Origin: Planctomycetaceae bacterium
GTDB lineage: Bacteria > Planctomycetota > Planctomycetia > Pirellulales > Thermoguttaceae
Length of the DNA stretch: 26,924 nt
Direction: 5' to 3'
Assembly (NCBI GenBank): GCA_031278315.1
Contig: JAITKS010000364.1
Coordinates: 1-26,924 of the forward strand
Shown here in pieces: positions 1 to 6,767 of this stretch (position 1 is the stretch's first letter; the number at the start of each line of letters is the position of its first letter). Both the position numbers and the translations under genes were made by a program. A model generated the notes under the pieces. The model was not told the origin of the DNA, did no database searches, and saw only the letters and a list, made by a program, of their open reading frames with translations.

Positions 1-276
1 AATTCTACACCAATAGAACAACAACCAAACCGGCAACTAGACCCCGACGAGATTGAATCTTTTTTGATCAATTTCGTGATCGATCAAACAGGTTATCCGC
101 CCGAAGTTGTCGATATGGATGTTGACTTGGAATCCGATCTCGGAATAGACAGCATCAAGAAAGCCCAACTTTTCGGCGAAATCGGACAATACTTTGATAT
201 CAAACCAAACGGCGATCTCACACTAGATCAATTTCCAACTCTGCGAACTGTCAAAGATTTCTTGTTACAAAATTAG
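1..276 (+). CDS. C-terminal acyl carrier protein domain of a large PKS/PUFA-synthase-like protein (5' partial)
   Basis: The reading frame is open from base 1, so the gene enters from the left; only the last 91 codons are present and it stops at TAG 274-276. The sequence DLGIDSIKKAQLFGEI is the phosphopantetheine-attachment helix of an acyl carrier protein, with the modified serine in the DSI triplet. The LGIDSIK form is the one seen in ACP domains of polyunsaturated fatty acid synthases and related iterative type I polyketide synthases, rather than in free AcpP. The domain would hold the growing acyl chain as a thioester in the cytoplasm. A hydrophilic linker rich in Q, P and N precedes it, which fits a terminal domain on a multidomain enzyme. 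Which ketosynthase or other domains lie upstream cannot be seen. The TTG at 64 is not a credible start, because the frame and the linker continue to its left. Confidence 0.8.
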   Translation, partial: NSTPIEQQPNRQLDPDEIESFLINFVIDQTGYPPEVVDMDVDLESDLGIDSIKKAQLFGEIGQYFDIKPNGDLTLDQFPTLRTVKDFLLQN

Positions 277-297
277 TAACGGAGTATTTGAAATTTG

Positions 298-514
298 GTA
301 TATATCAGTGAAATAATTTTAAACTATTCTTACTTGAAATTACGATATTTGTTTTTAAACATGTATTCATAAAACAGCTCTGAAATGTCAATCGGATAAT
401 AGCCCGCCCCTGCTGAAACGGACTATAATACTGACATTCTTTCAGGGCTGGTTTTATTAATCTTTAAAATTACTATATATAATGATGACTGTAAAAATTC
501 CACTGATATATTAC
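298..514. mobile_element. MITE-like element A with 8-bp target-site duplication
   Basis: A 217-bp non-coding element. The left end is GTATATATCAGTGAAAT (298-314). The right end, read inwards, is GTAATATATCAGTGGAAT (514-497). The octamer GAAATTTG directly abuts both ends (290-297 and 515-522), a perfect target-site duplication. Inside, 371-390 and 432-455 form an imperfect inverted repeat (AAAACAGCTCTGAAATGTCA against TGACATTCTTTCAGGGCTGG and following bases). There is no ORF. Known: IS66-family elements have ends starting GTAA and make 8-bp duplications. Inferred: a non-autonomous derivative moved by a transposase encoded elsewhere. Confidence 0.75.
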
Positions 515-608
515 GAAATTTGTAACACGCATTGTATATTGCAATATTTCTGTAATAATTTTATGCAACTTTTTTGTTATATTTCAAAAAAGGGAAAATT
601 TTAGACAT

Positions 609-631
609 GATAAAGACTCGTTGTCTTTATC
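609..631 (+). promoter_or_regulatory. Leader hairpin upstream of the first ankyrin gene
   Basis: GATAAAGAC (609-617) and GTCTTTATC (623-631) form a perfect 9-bp stem with a 5-nt loop. It is followed by AATTAACATTAACATTAACA and an AT-rich stretch up to the ATG at 666. The second ankyrin gene has the same layout (hairpin 2338-2352, then AACATTAACA repeats), so the leader is shared. A role in mRNA stability or translation control is inferred only. Confidence 0.5.
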
Positions 632-665
632 AATTAACATTAACATTAACAATTATTTTTTAAAA

Positions 666-1850
666 ATGAAATCAACACAAATGACAAACCAATTACAAAT
701 AAAGTTGTTACATCGAGCAGCACGCAATTGTTCTCTTGATGATGTCAAGTTCCTAATTGAGGAAAAAGGAACAGACATAAACGGAAAATATAGAAAAGTA
801 AAGGCACTGCATTGGGCAGCAAGAGGCGGGTCTCTTGAAGTGATTAAATACTTGATTGAAAAAGGCGCGAAAATAAATAGAAAAAATAATACCGACACAA
901 GGTTGCTACTTTGGGCAGTAAGAGGCAGGTCTCTTGAAGTGATTAAATACTTGATTGAAAAAGGCGCGAAAATAAATAGAAAAAGTCACTCCGCCAACAC
1001 AAAGGTTTTACTTTGGGCAATAAGAGGCGGTTCTTTTGAAATAGTTAAATACTTGCTTGATAAAAAAGCCGTGAGAATAAGTAAAAAATATTACAACAGC
1101 GCAGAATTGTTACGTTGGGCAAAACTAGTCCGCTCTGTTGAAATGATTAAGTACCTGATTAAAAAAGGCGTAAATATAGATGCAAGAACTATGAACAATG
1201 AAACGCTGTTACATTGGGCAGTAAACAGAGGTCTTCGTGAATTCGCTCAATACATAATTGGAAAAGGCACAAGAGTAAATGATAAAGAGATTAACGGTAA
1301 AACGGCACTGCATTTAGCAGCAAATAAGGGGTCTTGTGAATTGGTCAAGTATCTGATTGAAATAAAAGACGTCGATATAAACACAAAAGATCATTTCAAT
1401 GAAACGCCGTTACATTTGGCAGTAACTAAAAAACATCTTAAATTGATCAACCTTATGCTGAATAATGCAAAAAATATCAATGTAAACGTACAAAATCGTA
1501 ACGGTGAAACGCCGCTGCATTTGGCAATAATTATAGGTTCTCTTAAAGCGGTAAAGTATCTGATTGAAACAAAAGAAATCAATTTAAACGTAAAAAATGC
1601 AAGAGGTGAAACACCGTTACATCAGGCTGCAATTAAAGGTTCTCTTAAATTGACTAAGTGTCTGATAGAAAAAGGTGCTGACTTAAACATAAAAGATAAA
1701 AACGGTAAGACTCCGCTAGAGGAAGCAGCAACTCGTAATCGTAAAGAAGTAGTTACGTACCTGACTGAAGTCTCTGCCGCAAACACAAAAAATAATAACA
1801 GAAAAAAAACCGCTAAAGCAAGCACCAAAAAAAAGACAAAAAAAACTTAA
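666..1850 (+). CDS. Ankyrin-repeat protein with lysine-rich C-terminal tail
   Basis: A 394-residue protein made almost wholly of about 11 ankyrin repeats of 33 residues. The helix signatures run LLHRAARNCS, ALHWAARGGS, LLLWAVRGRS and so on to PLHQAAIKGS and PLEEAATRNR. Each is followed by a VIKYLIEKGA-type second helix and a D/N-rich loop. Ankyrin repeats mediate protein-protein binding; no catalytic domain, signal peptide or membrane segment is visible. The tail after the last repeat is very basic (RKKTAKASTKKKTKKT). I chose ATG 666. An in-frame TTG at 621 lies inside the leader hairpin and would add a run of I and N residues. No Shine-Dalgarno sequence is present. Repeats 2 and 3 are nearly identical at the DNA level. 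The next gene downstream is a paralogue. Partner and function are unknown. Confidence 0.85.
   Translation: MKSTQMTNQLQIKLLHRAARNCSLDDVKFLIEEKGTDINGKYRKVKALHWAARGGSLEVIKYLIEKGAKINRKNNTDTRLLLWAVRGRSLEVIKYLIEKGAKINRKSHSANTKVLLWAIRGGSFEIVKYLLDKKAVRISKKYYNSAELLRWAKLVRSVEMIKYLIKKGVNIDARTMNNETLLHWAVNRGLREFAQYIIGKGTRVNDKEINGKTALHLAANKGSCELVKYLIEIKDVDINTKDHFNETPLHLAVTKKHLKLINLMLNNAKNINVNVQNRNGETPLHLAIIIGSLKAVKYLIETKEINLNVKNARGETPLHQAAIKGSLKLTKCLIEKGADLNIKDKNGKTPLEEAATRNRKEVVTYLTEVSAANTKNNNRKKTAKASTKKKTKKT
812..989 (+). repeat. Recent duplication of one ankyrin unit
   Basis: Bases 812-890 and 911-989 are nearly identical with a 99-bp (33-codon) offset. They share the stretch from TCTCTTGAAGTGATTAAATA through GGCGCGAAAATAAATAGAAA. 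Other units of the same gene have diverged far more. This indicates recent unit expansion by unequal exchange or slippage. Confidence 0.8.
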
Positions 1851-1874
1851 ACACAACATCAGAGTAAAGTAATT

Positions 1875-2210
1875 GTAATATCTCAGCGGAATATTTGTTT
1901 TGCAAATTTTTTTTGAGTTATGAATTTTAAAACTAATTTTATTTTCAACCTTATTTTTCTTAACTAAACAACCTTAACAACAATGAATATCCAAAAAACA
2001 AAATCTTATTACCTTATTACCTTATTGTTGAAAAATGATTTGTTAATAATGTAATAAAAATTAGTATGTGTGTTGTCAACCGGTGATTACTAAGGTTGTT
2101 TGGTTCGGAAAAATAAGGTGAAAAAAATAAGGCGAAAAATAAGGTTAGTTAAAAATAAATTGAAATCTTTGAGAAATTTCACTGAAATTTCACTGATATA
2201 TTTATATTAC
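1875..2210. mobile_element. MITE-like element B between the two ankyrin genes
   Basis: A 336-bp non-coding element. The left end is GTAATATCTCAGCGGAAT (1875-1892). The right end, read inwards from 2210, is GTAATATAAATATATCAGTG, which is the family end with a 6-base insertion. The flanking octamers AAGTAATT (1867-1874) and AAATAATT (2211-2218) match at 7 of 8 positions. Inside, an arm rich in ACCTTATTTTT and CTAAACAACCTTA (about 1949-1985) pairs with TAAGGTTGTTTGGTTCGG and AATAAGG repeats (about 2088-2152), so the element can form a long hairpin. The same arms occur in the element at 14804-15100. Confidence 0.7.
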
Positions 2211-2228
2211 AAATAATTTTTTTCATGC

Positions 2229-2352
2229 TTGTCTGAAATATGATTTATTTGATTTGTTGTGAAAATTCTTTTTGTACAAATTGAATAATCATATCAATCT
2301 AATAAATCAAAATTCAGACAAATAGTTTAGACAGACAGAGACGTTTTGTCTC
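2229..2352 (+). promoter_or_regulatory. Inverted repeat and leader hairpin upstream of the second ankyrin gene
   Basis: TTGTCTGAAATATGATTTAT (from 2229) is imperfectly complementary to the stretch ending AATCAAAATTCAGACAA (about 2306-2322), giving arms of about 25 bp around a 45-nt loop. Next comes a short hairpin, GAGAC-GTTTT-GTCTC (2338-2352), then repeated AACATTAACA units up to the ATG at 2407. The hairpin-plus-AACATTA order matches the first ankyrin gene. Function is unknown; a promoter or mRNA leader region is likely. Confidence 0.45.
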
Positions 2353-2406
2353 AATCAATCAACATTAACAATCAACATTAACATTAACAATCATTTTAAA
2401 AATAAA

Positions 2407-3330
2407 ATGTGCAAACTAACAGACGTTTTTAAATTACATATACCGCCGTTACATTTAGCAGCCAAAGACGGATTTCTTGAAACGGTCAAGGACCTGATTG
2501 AAAAAGATGGTGAGGACGTAAACTCAAAAGATAGAAAAGGCAACACGCCTCTGCATTGGGCGGCAGACGGAGGCCGTCTTGAAGTAGTTAAATACTTGAT
2601 TACAAAAAAAGATATAAATGTAAACGTAAAAAACACAAGCGGCAGCACGCCGCTGCATTGGGCGGCAAGTGAAAATCATCCTGACGTGATCAAGTATCTT
2701 ATTGAATTAAAAGACGCTGACGTAAACATAAAAGACATGTTTGGAGAAACTCCGTTACATGTGGCGGCGTCGAGTGGTGATTTGAAAGTGGTCGAGTGTT
2801 TAGTATCACAAGGAGCAAATATCAATGCAAGAAATAATAACAATGCAACACCGTTACATTGGGCAGCACATGAAAATCATATTGAAGTGGTCGAATACTT
2901 GATTTCAAAGGGTGCAAATATTAACACAAAAGATAATAACGATGCAACACCGTTACATTGGGCTGCAAAAGAAGGTCATCTTGAAATGGTCAGGTATCTG
3001 ATTGAAGAAAAAAATGCAGACATAAACGCAATAGATATTGACAGTTTTACGTTGTTACATCGGGTAACAATGGAAGGTAATTTTAAAATGGTCAAGTATT
3101 TGATTGAAGAAAACGATGCGGATGTAAATGCAAAAGATTCCGGCAATTTTACGCCGTTGCATTGGGCAGCAATTGAAGGTATGACTGAAATTGCCGAGTA
3201 TCTAATAGGCAAAGGTGCTAATTTAAACGCAAAAGAAAATAACGGCAAAACGCCAATAGACCTAGCAAAAGACGAAAATACAAAAAAACTCCTACTAATC
3301 GCCGAAAAGAAATCTTTTTCCGTAAGCTGA
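2407..3330 (+). CDS. Ankyrin-repeat protein, paralogue of the preceding gene
   Basis: A 307-residue protein consisting of about nine ankyrin repeats. The helix signatures are PLHLAAKDGF, PLHWAADGGR, PLHWAASENH, PLHVAASSGD, PLHWAAHENH, PLHWAAKEGH, LLHRVTMEGN, PLHWAAIEGM and PIDLAKDENT. The repeats are closer to the ankyrin consensus (G-x-TPLHWAA) than those of the neighbour. No signal peptide, membrane segment or enzymatic domain is seen, so a cytoplasmic or effector-type binding protein is likely. The basic tail of the first paralogue is missing. The start is ATG 2407, in an AT-rich leader with no Shine-Dalgarno sequence. The two genes probably arose by tandem duplication and are now separated by a MITE-like element (1875-2210). 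No target can be named. Confidence 0.85.
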   Translation: MCKLTDVFKLHIPPLHLAAKDGFLETVKDLIEKDGEDVNSKDRKGNTPLHWAADGGRLEVVKYLITKKDINVNVKNTSGSTPLHWAASENHPDVIKYLIELKDADVNIKDMFGETPLHVAASSGDLKVVECLVSQGANINARNNNNATPLHWAAHENHIEVVEYLISKGANINTKDNNDATPLHWAAKEGHLEMVRYLIEEKNADINAIDIDSFTLLHRVTMEGNFKMVKYLIEENDADVNAKDSGNFTPLHWAAIEGMTEIAEYLIGKGANLNAKENNGKTPIDLAKDENTKKLLLIAEKKSFSVS

Positions 3331-3427
3331 AACATACAGCTAATAAATTACCGTCTCTGTGAAACTTATTGATAGTTAGTTCATTTGAAAAAAAATTTTT
3401 CACCGAAATATTACGTTTACGCCGTAA

Positions 3428-3455
3428 CGTAGAGACACAAAGCCTTGTGTCTCTA
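3428..3455. repeat. Perfect 12-bp-stem hairpin
   Basis: GTAGAGACACAA and TTGTGTCTCTAC are exact reverse complements around the loop AGCC. GTAGAGAC...GTCTCTAC hairpins are a recurrent intergenic palindrome type in several bacterial phyla. There is no T-run after it, so it is not a classic terminator. Confidence 0.65.
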
Positions 3456-3529
3456 CATATCAGGTTTTATTTTTATGCAAGAACGATTTTTTATTTGTCC
3501 TTTTGGGTTGGATCGCGGTCGTCTCGACT

Positions 3530-3574
3530 GCATCACTAGGAATTTTTGTACAAAAACAGATGCAGACGGGACGC
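3530..3574. repeat. Imperfect inverted repeat
   Basis: GTCTCGACTGCATC (about 3530-3543) and GATGCAGACGGGAC (about 3561-3574) are complementary at 12 of 14 positions around a loop of about 17 nt. This part is locally more GC-rich than the surroundings. Function is unknown. Confidence 0.45.
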
Positions 3575-4267
3575 CTGCGTTCCCAAGAACAATAAATTAC
3601 TTTCTCTGATCTATTACACAAAAAAATTTTTATAACTGGATACAGTATATATTACAATTTTTGTCTATTTCGTTTATTTCGTATTCTCAAAAAAATATAG
3701 TGTGACATTGACAATTTTAATTTTGTAATCACATTTTATAACTCATCTATAATTTTTTAATTACGATTTTTCTTTATTATTTTTTTTCTTATCGTTGACA
3801 CAAAATAGGTAAATTTTTCTGATTTTAACGATTATTCCGAAAGATTTGGTGAATTTTGTCCGATTTTCATTTGCGGACTTCTGGTAATCTAATTTTTGTC
3901 TTATTGACTACAGGAATCAAATAGAAGCCGTTTAGATAATAATTAAATTGCTGCTCATACTTTAATTTTCAGTTTACAAATTGCTAAATTACAAATTGCT
4001 AACTGCTTAACAGAAAATAAGTATTAATAATCGAGATTCAAAACGTCCAAGTTCAGTACGAGTTGTGCATATCAGATGATTGTAATTTATTTCAAATTAC
4101 TTTCATTATATTGTTATCATGTGTTGGTTTACTTATCAAATTGCAATCCGGTTCCGCATTTTGGAATTACCAAAATTCCCAAATTGTGCATTACATATAT
4201 CGTAACAAAAAATCAGAGGCAATTTTTGATATACATTCAACTCATATTTTTACCACAAAGAAAAAAA

Positions 4268-5938
4268 ATGAAAAACATAATCGCAAAAAATCATCAGATT
4301 AAATTCGTAAGAACATTAATTTTAATCGTAATGTTTAATTTAATATTGTTTTTTGGAACGTATCCGCTCACTGCCCAAGATTGGCAACCCGGCATAATCG
4401 AATACCCCGAACTCAATAATATAGATTACGAAGAATCTTACTCAACAACACCTTTGCCTGACGCTCCTGTCAGCATGTCAGAACGACTCATAAATCGGCA
4501 ATTTAACGATCAAAATAGATATTCTGCACGGTCTGATTCTTCAACAGTCAAGACACAATTACCAACTCGATACCGTGTTTCTAATTCTAGCTCTAGTTCT
4601 AGTTCTAACTCTAACTTTAATTCCGGCACCAATAGAGTTGTTCACGCTGCATACAATAACACGCAATCATCAAATCCTATTGTATATCAAAGTTACGATA
4701 ACGATAACGAAGACAATAATAAATACACGAAAGATACACTTTCTGCTCCGTTAAAATTGAACACACGTAAAACATCGACCGCCGCAATGACCGCTGCCGC
4801 TAAACCCCAAACATTACCTAAACATATTTCACGTGATTTCAACTCCGATTTTAATGTCGATAAAGCACTAGCAGATTACAACGACTTGCCTATCGACGAC
4901 AATATTATTGTCCGGCGGCCGCTGCAAAATAACACTATTCAAGCAAGCGGAATAAGCGGAAACAATATCAATAATTACAACGATTGCAATACCAACGAAA
5001 TTATCGACGGCAACTCTACTCTCTACACGGAATCATGCGGAAGTTGCAGCGAACAATTTTTCGATAACGGATATTGTTCACCAATGCTAATGAAACCATT
5101 CGGTTGCGGTATCTTTGATAATCTTACAATTTTTGGCGGTACTACCGGATTCAAAGCCGGTCAACTCGATAATCCTTTTGGTGATAATTTCGGTTTCACG
5201 GAAGGTATTAATTGGTCGGCACCTGTATCGGTTCAGAATTGTATGATTTCGACGCAACTCGGTTTTCGAGTTGTACATAGTAATATCAATGGCAACTTTG
5301 CAAGAAGAATCGATCTAGCAGAAAAAGATCATCGTACTCAATATTTTATTACTGCTGGTTTATTTAAAAGAAGTTTAACTAATCCGTTGCAAGTTGGAGT
5401 TGCATTTGATCATTTTGAAGATAATTTATACGGTAAGGTTAAGCTAACACAATTACGGGTTGAGTTATCTGTCCGAACTTTTAGCAATCTTGAGTATGGA
5501 TTTATCGGCGGATTCGGACTGGAAGACGGGAATAACACAAATATCGATCTACGTGAAAATATTTTACGATACGGTTTTAATACAGCGAATTATCGCACTT
5601 ATAAAATTCAAGCTCAAAGATATTACACATTATTTGCGAGAAAGAATTTTGCAGCGGGCAACGTTGCAGAATTTCGTATCGGAGCTTCGGAACACGGAAA
5701 TGTTATGATCGCTGCCAATGGTGAATTTCCTATCACAGACAGAATATCGTTAAACGGTTCTCTGGCGACGATGATTCCGGGAGGTAAAAGCGGATGGAAT
5801 CGTGAAACATGGGATTTGTCGGCGGGAATTGTTATATATTTCAGAGGCGGCGCGATGACTAAATTTTGTAACGAAAATAGACCAATGTTCGATGTCGCAC
5901 AAAACGGTTCGTTCCTAACAAGAATTATACAAAAATAA
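4268..5938 (+). CDS. Exported outer-membrane-type protein, predicted C-terminal beta-barrel (planctomycete family, DUF6666-like)
   Basis: The frame is open from 4076, but the ATG at 4268 begins a clear signal peptide: MKNIIAKNHQIK, then a hydrophobic core FVRTLILIVMFNLILFFG, then a cleavage-like TAQD. The mature protein of about 530 residues first has a long low-complexity region rich in S, N, T and D (including a run of serines), then a short Cys-rich stretch (ESCGSCSEQFFDNGYC). The last 270 residues begin FDNLTIFGGTTGFKAG and alternate polar and aromatic/hydrophobic positions (GINWSAPVSVQNCMISTQLG, FRVVHSNINGNF, FITAGLFKR), as in outer-membrane beta-barrels. This C-terminal pattern resembles a family common in Pirellulales and labelled DUF6666; the name is from memory and needs a profile search. 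The likely location is the outer membrane. The function is unknown. Confidence 0.7.
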   Translation: MKNIIAKNHQIKFVRTLILIVMFNLILFFGTYPLTAQDWQPGIIEYPELNNIDYEESYSTTPLPDAPVSMSERLINRQFNDQNRYSARSDSSTVKTQLPTRYRVSNSSSSSSSNSNFNSGTNRVVHAAYNNTQSSNPIVYQSYDNDNEDNNKYTKDTLSAPLKLNTRKTSTAAMTAAAKPQTLPKHISRDFNSDFNVDKALADYNDLPIDDNIIVRRPLQNNTIQASGISGNNINNYNDCNTNEIIDGNSTLYTESCGSCSEQFFDNGYCSPMLMKPFGCGIFDNLTIFGGTTGFKAGQLDNPFGDNFGFTEGINWSAPVSVQNCMISTQLGFRVVHSNINGNFARRIDLAEKDHRTQYFITAGLFKRSLTNPLQVGVAFDHFEDNLYGKVKLTQLRVELSVRTFSNLEYGFIGGFGLEDGNNTNIDLRENILRYGFNTANYRTYKIQAQRYYTLFARKNFAAGNVAEFRIGASEHGNVMIAANGEFPITDRISLNGSLATMIPGGKSGWNRETWDLSAGIVIYFRGGAMTKFCNENRPMFDVAQNGSFLTRIIQK

Positions 5939-5961
5939 GTTACAATGTATCATTACTGAAA

Positions 5962-6032
5962 ATCAACACGTTAAAAATCAATACGTTAAAATCAATACGT
6001 TAAAATCAATACGTTAAAATCAATACGTTAAA
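5962..6032. repeat. 14-bp tandem repeat, five copies
   Basis: The unit ATCAATACGTTAAA is repeated head to tail at 5977-5990, 5991-6004, 6005-6018 and 6019-6032. A variant 15-base unit (with CAC for TAC) precedes them at 5962-5976. The array lies 24 bp after the stop of the outer-membrane protein gene. Identical units suggest recent slippage. Confidence 0.9.
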
Positions 6033-6224
6033 ATCAAATCAACAAATTAATCAACAAATGGTTCAAATTGAGTGTAAACTTTTTAATCAAATTTATGGTA
6101 TGAAATGTATATTTGATTTAATAAGTGATAAAGTTTAAAAGATGTTTTTAATCATGTTATTGAATTATCAAGTCAAGCAATTACAAAAAATGTTGTTCAG
6201 ACGAAATATAAATCGGAGGAAAAA

Positions 6225-6494
6225 ATGAGTATAGGTTTTAGTCCAACGATGCCGTCGGTGTTACAAGATATTAAATCGCACGAAAGAAAAGTTGACAGTA
6301 ACGAGCGTATGGCACAAGCACAAGGAATCGGCGGCGAAAAAGAAAGTGCCGCAACTTCAGAAGACCGCGACGCCAATGGACAACAAGCATGGCAATGGTC
6401 TCAACACAAAAAAAAGCAAGAACAAAAACAAGAAAAACTTCCTGCTGCAGACCCCTCAGGTCAAATCGGAACAAAATTAGATTTAAACGGATAA
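6225..6494 (+). CDS. Small hydrophilic hypothetical protein (89 aa)
   Basis: Not recognised with confidence. It is preceded by CGGAGGAAAAA directly before the ATG, one of the few good Shine-Dalgarno sites in the window, which strongly supports the start and suggests efficient translation. The protein is highly charged with no hydrophobic segment. It has an N-terminal FSPTMPSVLQDIKSHER stretch, a central SEDRDANGQQAWQW motif, a K/Q-rich run (KKKQEQKQEK) and a C-terminal DPSGQIGTKLDLNG. The SEDRDANG-type motif and the ending LDLNG look conserved rather than random, and I recall similar small proteins in planctomycetes, without a function. Both neighbours are separated by more than 250 bp, so it appears to be monocistronic. 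The 273 bp after it are AT-rich and featureless. Confidence 0.65.
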   Translation: MSIGFSPTMPSVLQDIKSHERKVDSNERMAQAQGIGGEKESAATSEDRDANGQQAWQWSQHKKKQEQKQEKLPAADPSGQIGTKLDLNG

Positions 6495-6767
6495 TTAAAA
6501 CCTTAAATTGAACTGTAAATTGAACATTAAATTTAATAACAAATTCTACACACATCGTATTATGAATTTCAGGAATACAATTGGATATTCATATTACGAA
6601 AAATAATTTTCAATAACAGATTTTTGTGTATTTTATTATTTCGTTATTTCGTTTGTTTTATATTCTCAAAAAAATAATGCAATAAACTGCAATTCATAAA
6701 ACGATACAATAATATTCGATTTTATTTATTGTAACGAAAAATTGTAGGTTTAATTGTGAGGAGTATC

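Larger units (their letters stand above)
3331..4267. other. Long intergenic region with repeat fragments
   Basis: A 937-bp gap with no convincing gene. It holds a solo MITE end at 3397-3414 (read inwards GTAATATTTCGGTGAAAA), a perfect hairpin at 3428-3455 and an imperfect inverted repeat at 3530-3574. From about 3600 to 4267 the DNA is very AT-rich with no clear structure. A stretch near 3680-3698 (TATTCTCAAAAAAATA) recurs near 6660-6676, downstream of the next two genes. A promoter for the gene at 4268 should lie here but I cannot place it. Confidence 0.5.

Noticed and set aside
621..665. TTG start 45 bases earlier for the first ankyrin gene
   Set aside because: The TTG lies in the leader hairpin loop, and the extra residues (MSLSINININNYFLK) come from AACATTAACATTAAC repeats. 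ATG 666 is better.
2976..3335. 119-residue minus-strand frame
   Set aside because: It is antisense to the second ankyrin gene, with the composition of a shadow frame.
4076..4267. 64-residue N-terminal extension of the outer-membrane protein
   Set aside because: ATG 4268 begins a typical signal peptide; the extension would bury it.
4063..4302. 79-residue frame overlapping the start of the outer-membrane protein gene
   Set aside because: It overlaps the signal-peptide region of the real gene in another frame, with no ribosome-binding site and a low-complexity sequence.
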